Shown piece by piece: positions 36,967-48,600 of a stretch of DNA of 64,000 bases. The notes beneath the pieces were generated by a model. That model was not told the origin of the DNA. It saw nothing but the letters and a program-made list of their open reading frames with translations, and made no database searches. The stretch is taken from NCBI GenBank assembly GCA_030268105.1, contig BSDZ01000112.1:1197501-1261500 (forward strand), read 5' to 3'. The DNA comes from Volvox africanus (taxonomy: Eukaryota; Chlorophyta; Chlorophyceae; Chlamydomonadales; Volvocaceae). Within the stretch, counting starts at the first letter, position 1. Every line of letters begins with the position of its first letter. The position numbers were made by a program, and so were the translations under genes.

Positions 36967-39900
36967 CCCGTATCCCCTGCCACACCTCACCCCGCCCATA
37001 GGGGGCCTCTTGTGCGCCGCCTGGGTACAGGGTTATAACCCTCTCCCTCCCCTCTCCTCCTGAAGTGCCAATCACGACGACTACTGGCGGGTGCTGTGGG
37101 ACAACGGCCGGCTGACCCGGGAAAAGCTCGAGTCGTGGACGAAGCCCATCAAAGGTGGGCGGCGTGGGAGAGGGGGAAGGGGAAGGGGGATGAGGAACAG
37201 CCAACTCAGTCACTGCGCTATGCATGAGCCTACCGTGTGTGTGTTTTGAGTGACGATGCTGGGGGTTGAGGTTTAAAAGGTATTGCGAGGAGGGGATTAG
37301 GCGGCCCCCCTTATCCGTGCGTTAACTTTCGTCGCTTTCCGGCCCTTAGGGTATCATGCCTCCTTTATCCGTCTTCCCCTGGAGCCCACCTGACGCCCGT
37401 TCCCCTCCCCCTCCCACACCTCCCCCCCCCCAACCCTCGGCGTTTAATGTCCCACCCATGCACCCGTACACAGCCTGGCCGCAACATCTCCCCCACCTCA
37501 TCCCCGCCTTCCAGGGCTACCTGTGGACATTGAAGGTACGACAGTCGTACTGAGTCGTTACCTTTGGCTATCCGGCTGGCAACATCTCTGAAGCGCAATA
37601 ACGGATCAGCCGGGGCTTTTCTATGGGGTGCCGTTGTCGTTGAATGTGGTGGTTTTGGTGGTTGGTGGGTTTGCATTCACACATTCCTATGTCGTGCTCC
37701 CCTTCCCTCCCCCGTTCTCGCCCCAGACAACCCACGCAGGTGCAGATTTGGACACCGCCATGGAGATGGCGAAAGGCTTCATGGACGACGACCTGCGGTG
37801 GTGAGAAAGACACAACGAAAACGGAAATCATTACCTGTCAGTTAGGACGTGCGGGGGAGGTGGGGGGGGGAAGAAAACGCGGGAGGGTGGCCTTTTCAAA
37901 GACACACACCCCGCCACGCACGTACACACACACACAAGTATGCACGTGCTAGGCAAATATTCCGCCCGTAAAATTCGTTAACTGAGGACTGCCCAAATTG
38001 GTGCCCTCATTTCCCCTTTCCCCTTTCGCCGTACATACTCGGCAAAGGGTTTTGTACGACATCTTGGCGCATCGCAATGACTGGTGGGTACCCGGCAAGA
38101 TTGTTGAGGCGCGACAGCGTTTGGCGTATTACTGGAAGGTGCGAAAAGTGTGGAGATGGGTTTCGTGTGCGTGTGATGCGGCATGACGATGAGGTTCTGG
38201 ATCCAACCGATCCTGGAACCAAACCCTGAGTGGCCATGGAAGACACGGTGGACAGCTTACGAGGAGGACGGTTGCCCCCTTTCTGTCCCCTAGGCTACCT
38301 GAGAGAGCCGCCCTTTGTGTCCGTCCAACCCCACCCCTTCAGCGCCAGGTTTGGCCCAACAGCGGCCCTCCACAGGGGTGTCATCTATTTCCCTCCCCTC
38401 CTCCTTCACGGCGGGGACGAGGGGGGCCATCCATGTGTGTGTGTGTGTGCGGGGGGGTTCGTATTGTGCCCCTCCGGGTTTCATCCTCCCCCCCCAAACC
38501 TGCTGCGGAGCGGAAGGGCCTCAGCAGATCTCCATTTATTGTACTGAATCCTTTGTCGTACTGATACTCCGTCCTTATTAGGCTCCTGGTTCAAGCCGCG
38601 ACCTGCTTCTGCTGGACATCGCCCTGGAGGTGAGGTCGCGTCCGTACACACACATATACGCAGCCTCACTTTATTGGCTTTTCTTACTTTGGTTGACAGT
38701 TATGAACATGCCGTACATGTGGTATCCTGAGTACATGCCGTTATCCCCTTTCCCGCCCCGATAATACGGAAGGGGGTTTGTGGCGGTGGAAGGGGCAGGA
38801 GGTACAGCGGAGGGGAGGCGAGGGATCTTTACGTCTTTTCGCTTTTTCGCATCTTCCTTAATTTTGGTTTCGGAGGTTGCATGTGATGACACGGTTCGGT
38901 GCTCTATGCATTGTCATCCCTTTCATCGCTCTTCGTCGCTCCCCAATTCGCGCCGCTGGTGTGCAACACCACAGAACTGGTTCCGCACTTCCTTAGAGCG
39001 CACGGACTTTGACCGGCTTGGACGAGACGACCTCATCGAGTTGGTGGGCCTTGTGCTGCGGAGCGCCATGGTGAGCGAGTTGGAGGTTGGGGTGGGGGAG
39101 GGGGAGGAGCGGACCGGACTGAGCACAGCGGTGTAATAGCTGGGGGTGGCGGGGAGCACATGTCGCGAAAGGGAGTCCAGGGGGGGATGAAGAGGGGCCG
39201 AGGAGACCGAAACCAACACTGTTATGCTGTGTGTGTGTATGAGGGGGGTAGGGGGTGGGGATCGGGGTCGAGGGGGTAAAGGTGGTGGTTAGGGCAGCAG
39301 GGGTGAACACCCCGGTGTGGAAAAGGGGGAGAGTGGGGATGGGTAAAGGTGAGGAAGGGAAGGAGGGTAAGGGAGAAATTAAAAAATGTTCAAAACATAA
39401 AACCGATGGAATGCTCCAACATAAAGCAACATATATGGGTGCGGATCAATGATGGCGTTGTCAAATCTGCTCCCCGTCAGCTAAACCCTAAGTCCCTAAA
39501 ACCATGTCGTACAGGTCCCTACCTGCCAGAAGTCCCTTCCTGTTCCCAACCTATTGCTAACAGACTGTTGCGCTCCTGGCCAACTGAATATCCGTACACT
39601 TCACTCCCCCCCAAAACCCACATTCGTTTGTTCCCCTGACAAAATCCCAAATCACCTAGATCACGTACGACGACGAGGACCTGAATCAGTGCGCGGCGCT
39701 CTGGGAGCGACTTCGGAGCCATGGTTCTGGCAGCCCCCCTCTGCCTGGGGAGAGGTGGGCTGGGCAGTGGTCGCTGGCGGCGCTGGCGGCGGCGGAACGG
39801 TTGGAGCTGTCCGTTGCGGCGCACATGGACAAGTTGTACGGCATGGTATGGCTTGGGACCCAGATGATGACCGTGTTGTATATTTTGATGTGTATTGCCT

Positions 39901-42900
39901 GATGGGGAGGTGTGCCGTACGCACCTTGCTTCCCGTGGTATTTGTACTGATGCCGTTCATCCGTATTGCTGCCTCATTGTCATGATGTCTGACCTTCAAA
40001 GAGCGAAGGAATTCAAGTTGAGCACTGTCTGCTTGCGTGACCATTTGTACACTCGTACATTCGTTCTCCTGAGTCCTCCTATCTCTGCTTCCCTGTCTTG
40101 CGTTCGTTCGTCTGTCGTGAGTACGGGATTGTTTGGTTTCATTCCCTGTCGTACGACCATTACCCTCGCCCCCATCCCCCTTGTCGCACAGCTCAGCGGC
40201 TTGAAGCTTTATGGCGGGTTCAAAGCCTCATCCCCCTCCCCACCCTTCCCGTGCACATACATCCACACAGGTCCAGCCCCACGCGGAGGCCTTCGGTCGC
40301 GCGTGTCGCCTGGATCAGGCCCACGTGGCCAATTTTGGTGAGGAGGTGGTCCGCGGGCAGCCGCTCTTCCTTGCCAGCCTGCTGCTGCAGAAGCTGGAGC
40401 CGCAGCTGAGGGCGGCGGCAGGGGGAGCACCGTGGCAGGTGTGTGTGTGTGTGTTTGTACATCTGCGTGTGTACATATGGTTGTAGAGCGTGTGTGTCGT
40501 TGGGATGAATTTGGCACCTGATCTCCTCAATCTGGGTACCTGGCCGAAGGCGGCGGCGGGGTGGGGGCTGGGATCAGGTGGAGAAGGGATGGGGGCAACG
40601 GATGGGAGAAGAGGGGCTTGTTAGTAATGGATTTTATTTTCTTATCCGAATCTGCACCTCTGATTGTCGCGAGACAGGAACGAAGGGGCAGGCGATCGGC
40701 GCTTCCCTGGACTTGGGCAGGTCGAAATCCGGGTGCGAATATGGTGGTCGCGCCCTGAAGACCCATGGGTCAGCAGATCTCGCTTTGACCCCAACAACAT
40801 ATCCTGTCGCTCGCAGATCGTGAGTCAGTCGGCCAGCGTCAGCGGCGGTGCGGCGGGCCAGGTGGTGGCAGTAGCTGCCTTGTCGGAGGTGCAGGGCCAC
40901 AGCTACAACCGACCCACGGTGCTCTTGGCGGGAGCGCTGACCGGCGTGGAGGACATTCCCCCAGGCGTGGTGGCCGTACTGACACGAAGTACGACAGACG
41001 TACTGTCACACCTGGCCATTCGGGCGAGAAGGTGGGTGATTTGAAGAACGTTTTCCAGTGGGGTTGGGGGATGAGAGAGGGGGAAATACGGGAAAACACC
41101 TGCTGCTGAAAACACCTGCAGCTGAGGGCTCTGTGTGTATTGGCACTCCCTCGCCCCCGGGATTTTCACAGCATATTAAGGGCGATATCCCGCAACCCGT
41201 GAGCTTACCCATTGCCCATTGACCCATGGGACCGCAGCCAGCGCGTGCTCCTGGCGACGTGTTTCGATGACGACGCCTGGAAGGTCTGGCAGGATCTTGC
41301 TGCAGCGGGAGCAGCCTCCGCTGCCGTCGTCGACCCAGCTGTCGGCGCCGTCATGCCAGCGGAGGCGCCAGCGGCGGTTGCTGCAGGCGGCGACGCGGGG
41401 GCGGCTCCCCTCACTGGCCCACGGGTCACGCTGCAATCTCCGGAGCGCACGTCGTCTTGGGCGATTGCGGAGTCGTCGTTTCGGCCGGGGCTGGTCGGGG
41501 CTAAGGCGTTAAACCTGGCAACGTTACGGCAGCGGTTGGCGGCGGCAGGGGCCGGCGACACCGTCGGCGTACCCGCGTCGGTGGCGCTTCCGTACGGCAC
41601 CTTCGAGCGCGTTCTGGCGGAGGAGGCGCGCAACGCCGACGCGGCGGCGGAGGTGGACCGCTTGGTGACGGCGGCGGCGGCCGCGGCGGCGGCGGGGTCG
41701 TTCCCCCGCGAGGAGCTGGACCAGCTGCGGAAAGTGGTTTCGGAGGGTGAGTTGCCAACTGATGATGGCAAGAGTCCAGGAAGGGATGGATGAAGAGAAG
41801 AACTATTCATAAGCATCCCTTCGCTTTATTTCTCCGTACTTTGCTTCAGCCTGTCTCCATTTGTGGTACCAATACATTTGTCACTTCTCAGTATCCGTAT
41901 ACAACCGTTATGGCACGACACTTTTCTCTGAAACTTCCAAAAGATCGATCCTGACTGAGTGCGGGAGATTAAACCCCTCTACTGGTCGAGGGTGGATGTG
42001 CCGCCGATGTTGATGGACGGTGGGGACCCCGGTACTAGTGTCTTGCGGGCCGACCAGGAGAGGAGGTGATGAGGCCGCCGTTGATTCGGCAGATGCCACT
42101 GGATGCCGGCGGTGGGTGCTGAACCACCTACCTACCGGAACATCACTGGTTTCGGAGCAGTCAACATCCCTAGGGGTGCACAGATGAGGATGTCCCGAAG
42201 GGGGAAGGTAGGGACTGCCAGGTGGTAGTGGCCACGGGTGAAGCAATGGCCCCCTATCCCTCCCCACACACACTTAACCACCCTGCCACCATACCGTAGT
42301 ATGGTTGCACATTTTTGCGCATGTGTACGACTGTACGGCAATAATTTTCTTTGCTCATCACCCTTCCTCGCTGGGCCGTTCTGCAGACCTAGTGGCTCCA
42401 CCGGATCTCGTACGGCAGCTAGCAGCAGTTGCAGCTCAGGAGGGCCTTATTTCTTCCGCTGATTCCTGGCTGACGTACGCCGATGCGGACGCTGACTTCA
42501 ACGCCAACGCCGTTGGCTCGTCGTCAGCCTCAAGTTCGTACGACAGTGACGCCGACGGCGATGACGGTGACGCCAGAGGCTGGGCTGCAGTATGGTCAGC
42601 TGTTTGCGCGGTGTGGGCGTCCAAGTGGACGGACCGCGCCTGGCTCAGTCGGAGGGCTCTGGGCATAGCGGAGGGCGACCTGTTCATGTCGGTGCTCGTA
42701 CAGCAGGTGGGGAGTCGTACAGCAAGTGTGCGTCTGTGTGTGTGTATTTCGAGTCTTTCCAGTCTCGCGTCTGCCTCTCACCGCCCACCCGGAGGTGGGG
42801 TGGCATCCCGTGGTGGAGGGGGGAAAGTGACGGAGGGTGAGGTGGGCAGTCGAGGGGTGGAGGGGGGAAAGTGACGGAGGGTGAGGTGGGCAGTCGAGGG

Positions 42901-44935
42901 GTGGAGGGGGGAAAGTGACGGAGGGTGAGGTGGGCAGTCGAGGGTTGGAGGGGGGAAAGTGACGGAGGGTGAGGTGGGCAGTCGAGGGGTGGAGGGGGGA
43001 AAGTGACGGAGGGTGAGGTGGGCAGTCGAGGGGTGGAGGGGGGAAAGTGACGGAGGGTGAGGTGGGCAGTCGAGGGAGGGGGTCTAGCATGGTGGGTTTG
43101 GGAGTGGCTGAAACCCGAAAGGGCCTACACCGGCATGTGGAGAGGTTCCGGGAGTTTCGTCGCCGCGGGGGCCCTCCTTCCAAAGCGGCTTCCTAATCGC
43201 AGTTTGCCTTTTGCTGCACCACCACCAATAAATGGTTATTCCGTATTATGCCCCCTTTTCTAGGCCGTACCTTTCCAGTACTCGTTCGTACTACACACCT
43301 CCAACCCGGTAACCCACACGGCCGGTGCGTCCCTTCGAGGGTGCGGGGCAACGGTGGGGGATGACCTTTGGGAGGGGGCCGTGAGCAGTACGGGGGTAAA
43401 GGGTGGAGTGGGTGGGTGTGGGAGAGGGAGGTGGTGGTTTCGAGGGGGTGAGCTCGCCGGGAGTGAGGGTGAGAATATTGCATGTCGGACTGCACACATG
43501 CACGCACATACACACCTCCCCTTGTCATCTCATTATCCCCCAGCCCCCTCCTCGCTTGGTGTGATGCAGGGGAGCTCCTCGGGGAGGTGGTGGTGGGGAT
43601 GGGGGAAACCCTGGTGGGCAATTACCCTGGCAGGGCGCTGGGGTTTACGGCACCACCAAGTACCAACGGTGACGGGGCCGGCAACGTGGATATGTCACCC
43701 AAGGCAAGTGGTGCATCTTCGTGCGCGTGTGTTTGTGTATGTGTGTTTTGAGGGCAGACGGACCAATCACCAACTTCACATCATATGTCGTACATGTATA
43801 TGTTTATCAATTGAGCCTTACAGGCTGGCCTGCCCTGCCGAGACAGAAAGACCGCTTGAAGACCTTGCAATTAAGACCACTTCACCGCCGCCATGGCCGC
43901 TGATGAAGGGGCGTCTGTGTCACCCTCCCTGTAGGGGGGGGGCAGCGGGCCGTCCTATGAAACCCCTCTTTACCGGTGCTGTGTTTGCATTCGTAACTCC
44001 CCCTTACCAGCAGCAAGGCCAATAGTTGACTTTATACCTATTCTATTGCTTTAATTTCCGGCTTCTACTTGCAGCCTTGGCGGCTACCTAGGTTTTCGTT
44101 GCAACGTTTTGACCTTCCCTACCTGGAACGGAGCCACCATTGCAGTTAGCCGTGATTTACGGCAGCGTCTAAAGCAGCAGCATGCCCCGTTTATTCGACT
44201 CCTCCTCCCCTCTCGTTAACCCCCCTCACCTCCCTTGCCCCCGCTTCAGCTCATCTCGCTGCCTTCCAAGAGGACGGCGCTGCATGCTCCCCTTGCCGGC
44301 GCCTCCCAAACCCCTCTCCTCATTGCTCGCTCCGACGCGAATGCAGAGGACCTGGAGCAGTACGCTGCGGCGGGATTGTACGACAGGTACGGCTACCATG
44401 ACTTGAATGGCTTTCCTATTATGACGATGATGCGTTGTGTTGTGAAATGGTCCGTGTGGTTTTGTGGGGGACTTGCACGCCTGCGGACTGGGGGACTTCA
44501 CGCTCACACTGCCTTCAACCCCGCTCCCGCACGCACATGCCCTTCCCCACGCCTTGTTTTCCCCTTCCTTAAGTCTCAGTGTTTGTCTGTTAGGGTACAC
44601 GTACACATACACACACAAAAATCCGGCAAGCTCTGCAAATTCTTTCCTCTTCCCCCCTCTTCCCGCTATGTCCTCCCTCCTGGACATTTGCATGTGGCAG
44701 TGTGACGTTGCAGCCGCTGCTGGCCCGGCCCCCCGACTACTCCACCGAACCCCTCGTGGACAACCCGGACTTCAGAGGGGCCTTGCTGGGGCGGCTGGCG
44801 CGTCTGGGCCGTACAGTGGCGGCAGCATTCGGGGGTCGCGATCAAGACGTAGAGGGTGGAGTGGTGGCGGGAGGGGCCTTATACGTGGTGCAGGCGCGGC
44901 CTCAAGTGGATATTTCCAGTCCACATTGGGATTAG
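33133..44935 (+). CDS. Alpha-glucan / phosphoglucan water dikinase (starch phosphorylation), PWD/GWD family
   Basis: A putative transit-peptide exon, 33133..33302, is followed by 21 phase-consistent exons: 34186..34353, 34796..34924, 35304..35394, 35611..35750, 36313..36459, 36739..36842, 37066..37154, 37474..37535, 37727..37800, 38048..38138, 38582..38629, 38975..39070, 39660..39845, 40271..40438, 40817..41031, 41238..41746, 42387..42706, 43264..43324, 43570..43703, 44250..44386, 44701..44935 (3204 nt, 1067 aa). A CBM45-like starch-binding module (LVLHWALDDW, WFNNNGGNY) is followed by QWHQKLHTNTSPDDV, the phosphohistidine motif DVLSHLAIRAR (His codon 41009-41011), and ATP-grasp/PPDK-type motifs GLVGAKALNL, SDANAEDLEQY and YVVQARPQ. 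The enzyme transfers the ATP beta-phosphate to starch glucosyl residues in the chloroplast and so opens granules for degradation. NGIREGHRP favours the PWD type, but the N-terminal module resembles GWD. Phase does not join exon 1 to 34186, so a 5' exon is missing. Confidence 0.9.
34925..34926 (+). other. Non-canonical GC splice donor (dikinase intron)
   Basis: The exon ending AAG is followed by GCAAGA, not GT. Using this GC donor with the acceptor before 35304 keeps phase 0 and joins the starch-binding module to the conserved ASSHWSLSQR block. I saw no phase-compatible GT donor nearby. GC-AG introns with strong AAG|GCAAG context are a known minor class. Confidence 0.75.
36919..36964. repeat. 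CA dinucleotide microsatellite
   Basis: About 22 uninterrupted CA units in the dikinase intron 36843..37065. Confidence 0.9.
41910..42273. mobile_element. Dispersed ~365-bp repeat, copy A (dikinase intron)
   Basis: 364 bp in the 41747..42386 intron that are nearly identical, in the same orientation, to 48165-48530. The shared part begins ATGGCACGACACTTTTC and ends in a CCCTCCCCACACAC run. A minus-strand frame stays open across the whole of this copy (about 120 codons) but is shifted by an indel in copy B and has no recognised domain. No terminal inverted repeats were seen. The element is probably a recently mobile non-autonomous transposon or a fragment of one. Confidence 0.8.
42811..43076. 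repeat. Minisatellite, 44-bp unit x about 6
   Basis: G-rich strand-biased 44-bp unit repeated about six times with very few substitutions in dikinase intron 42707..43263. The low divergence between units implies recent expansion and likely length polymorphism. Confidence 0.9.
43704..43705 (+). other. Non-canonical GC splice donor (second in the dikinase gene)
   Basis: AAG|GCAAGT at the end of exon 43570..43703 keeps phase 0 into LISLPSKR (exon from 44250) and then the conserved SDANAEDLEQY segment. Its consensus match apart from the C is perfect, as expected for GC-AG introns. Confidence 0.8.
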
Positions 44936-45606
44936 GGAGAAAGAGAATAATGGTTTCTCTAAGTTGAATTTTCGACTGCTTGGATTATGATTTCTGGATT
45001 TTGGCATTTCTTTTGTAAACATATGAAAACGTATGGGGGAATGGCGAATGGTGAGAACGTACGTACGAATGTGTCGAAATATTTACAGTTGTTGGGGTTT
45101 TTGTACATTTAAAAAACACGGTTGGGTTAAGGAAGCTGATTCTTGATCGCTCCATAAACAAATCTATGCAGATCCATAATATCAAACAAAACTATAAAAT
45201 CCATTACTCCATAACACTTCATTTCGAATCACGTCCGGCAAAGAGGACAAAGACCAATGCAGTGCAAGTATATATGATATATATATGAAACGAGTACTAT
45301 ATGCTTGTGTATGTTCAACGTAGTTAATAGCCCTATGGAGACACAGTTGTGTCCCACACGCTCTGTTCCGATTGTACTGGAGGTTGCTTTGCCGCCTCCT
45401 GCCTACAGCCGGTCTTTACTTCCAGCAAGATTGATCGAATCAAATCAAGCGATCCAGACCGACAGACGTACTACAGACAGACAAAGCAGGAAGTGTCCGC
45501 ATTCCTTCGAGTACCCATGGAGTCGCTCGCATAATTGTCGATGGTCCCTGATAGGGATAAGCCTCCGTCTCACAATCACGGCAAAAACACTAAGATATTC
45601 CTAATC
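44936..45606. promoter_or_regulatory. Shared 3' region of convergent dikinase and lipoxygenase genes
   Basis: The 671 bp between two stop codons facing each other. A plus-strand TGTAA at 45014-45018, 79 nt after the dikinase stop, is a good candidate poly(A) signal. On the minus strand a TGTAA (plus TTACA at 45083-45087) lies about 520 nt after the lipoxygenase stop, so the two 3' UTRs would nearly meet. The region is AT-rich, with a TATATATGATATATATATG stretch near 45270. Confidence 0.5.
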
Positions 45607-48600
45607 TTAGATGGATACGGAGTACGGCACGCCGCGCATCGTAAGTCCCGCCCGCGAGCCTGGAATCAGCAACGTGTACGGCATCGGTCCCCCCTTGTCC
45701 CCTGTGAGACCGAACCTCGCCCAGCTAGTGACGTTCGTGTTCCGCATCTCTATGCGGCTCTCGAGCTGCTTCATTTTTTCCATGAAGGCGAGGTTGGCCG
45801 CACGGGCCTTGGGGTCCTGGAAGGGTGAAAGATGGGGCCGGTACGGGGAGTGATTATTGCTGCTATTCCCACATACCCACATACTCCCCCCCCACACACA
45901 CACAGTGTTGCTCCAAAAACCCATGGGGCTCCCTGCCACTCACCACCAGCAGCTCGTTGACCTCGTCCAGCGTCTGCTCATCGCGGGAGTGCTGTGACAG
46001 CAGCGTGACGGTCGAGCTCACCTGGTACGACATTGTGTATATGGTTGGTTGGCAGTTTTTTGTTATGCGTATGATTGTGTGTTTGGGGGGTTTTGGAGGG
46101 TGATTGCTCCCAATGCCCAGGGAGGGATGGGAGAAATCAGTCAGATCGGGGTGTACCGGTAGATGGTGGGGAGTACGGGGAGACACGGAGATAGATCGCG
46201 AGGGAGGGTCCCTCAGCCACGACCTCCCCCTCCCCCCTCCTCCCGGGTAAAGAGGGAGTTGGGGCGCGCAGCGAGAAGTGGGCCATCAATCCTAATCACC
46301 ACCACCACCACAACGACAACGGTACACACACACACACACAGAGGAGGCGCCGTGCCTACCGTGACGGCGGTGATGGGATCCGACAAGTAGGTTAGTATGA
46401 TACGCTCCTGGAGTTGAGGGCGGGCGCTGGTGAGCTCCTGGAGGGACGGGGGGACGGGGGGACGGGGGGGGGAGAGAAAGATCACGTGAGCCAAGGATGG
46501 AATGGGACGAAGATAACTGAAGGGCTTATACGTATGGCATCTAATTCCATAAATCCATCGTTTATGTACGGAAACGTTACGGACCTCCCATATTGGATGG
46601 CCGTACGTCATCTTGAAGTTGCCGCTGATGGCACCGTACAGTACCGGGACAACTCTTTCGTACGTTTCGTACCTTCCAGCCGGCATCCCCAGGCGCCGGG
46701 ATGGGCTTGCGTGTCAGTGAGCACGCGTTCAAGAGGAAGCTCGTGTAGTCGTACTGTCCGAAGTTGACCGCCGCGTGGTGACCGGAAGCCAGCCAGGCGA
46801 TGGTGGCGAGCACGTGCCCCAGCTTGTCTACTGAGGGGATAGGGCCCGTAAAGCCCCATAACTGCTTCTCGTCCTTCCGGAGACCGAACTTGAGGAGGTC
46901 GGGATGACCCTCGGTCTGCGCCCCGAGTACGGCAGCAGTGCACACGAGAGTGTCGCGAGTGGGCGGGGAGGGCGGGACGGGTACAGGAGGATGAGTGGGG
47001 TCTGTAAAGAGACGCCAAGACTGATGATAGTACGGATAAGAAAGGAAATGAAAATGCATGCATTAACGCGTTGCAGTTAACAGCGGGGTGGCGGGAAGAG
47101 TGGATATCCTGTGGACATACAGTGTATCCGTTCGAAGTGCGTGCGTGCGTGTGGTCATTGACCCCCAGCCTAGGGTAACATGAGGACGTACCCGTGCCGA
47201 CGCGAGGACAGAGACGAATTACCTCCTCCCCACCCCCAATCCCCAATCTTAAATCCCCCCTCACACCTTGACTTCGTTCCACCACGCCTGCAGCTCCGGG
47301 TCCTCCAGAACATCCGCGTCACTCTTGTAGTACAGTCGTAGGTAGGTGTCGAAGTACGACGTCAGTGCCGACCATATGTCCAGCCCGTCAGTCGCGTACG
47401 GGTAGTCCAGCCAGGGCTTGCCGGTCGCCGGGTCCACCATACCCCTAAGGGGGAGGAAGGAAAGGGAGGAAGCGGAGGGAGGGAGCGCAGGTGTGGGCGT
47501 CATCAGGTCATCATGGTCACGGGGGTCACCTGCTCCGCACTCTTACACCCGTGGACTGGGAGGAAACTAAGCCAGAAGGTGGTCTGATAAGGCCCATCTT
47601 GATATTTGTGTCGAATTGTAGAAAACGCAATAATAACAAGGAACATGTACGGCGGGTATGTCTGAACGTACGGTCGATAATTAATCAAATGGATCTAATT
47701 CAACACGGCCGTACAGCATTTTGTATAGCACCTTGATGGCTGGATTCGAGTGGAGACCCTGGTAGTGCCGCCGTGTGTGTATGCGTTTCTTCCCCCCCCC
47801 CCCGTTTGTCCACCGAAAGGTGCCAAACACTCACCGGGCCTTCAGGTCCTCAGGAAGAGCCTCTGTGGCGAAGTTCCACGTAGCACCGTACATTACGGAC
47901 GCCAGCGACATCACGTACTTTACGGAGGGGAAGATCCTCTCCATGATACCCCCCGCGTTAACCAATAGCTGTCGGGCGTTGCAGTTGATTTGAAGCGTGT
48001 ACCGGAAATGCGGCGCGATCAGCTTGTACACCTGCACAGCACGAACGAGAAGACAGTAGGGGGGGGCGAAAAAAGCCACCGACGCCCTTGGATGATGTAG
48101 CTCATCAATAAAAAGTATGAACCTTGATGGTTTAGCAGAAAAGAAGTCCCCGTAAGTAATCGTAATGGCACGACACTTTTCTCTGAAACTTCCAAAAGAT
48201 CGATCCTGACTGAGTGCGGGAGATTAAACCCCTCCACTGGTCGAGGGTGGATGTGCCGCCGATGTTGATGGACGGTGGGGACCCCGGTACTAGTGTCTTG
48301 CGGGACGACCCAGGAGAGGAGGTGATGAGGCCGCCGTTGATTCGGCAGATGCCACTGGATGCCGGCGGTGGGTGCTGAACCACCTACCTACCGGAACATC
48401 ACTGGTTTCGGAGCAGTTAACATCCCTAGGGATGCACAGATGAGGATGTCCCGAAGAGGGAAGGTAGGGACTGCCCGGTGGTAGTGGCCACGGGTGAAGC
48501 AATGGCCCCTATCCCTCCCCACACACACACGCACGCCATGTACACAAAGAGCCACCTCTTAGCCTCTCACCCCTTACCGGGTGCATGACGCTAACTTGAC

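Noticed and set aside
42000..42273. Minus-strand ~120-codon ORF as an independent gene
   Set aside because: It is confined to a dispersed repeat, is broken in the other copy and has no recognised domain.
44080..44130. GGYLGFRCNVLTF-type peptide as a dikinase exon
   Set aside because: The GC donor at 43704 joins in phase to 44250 and restores the conserved order; no suitable donor ends this piece.
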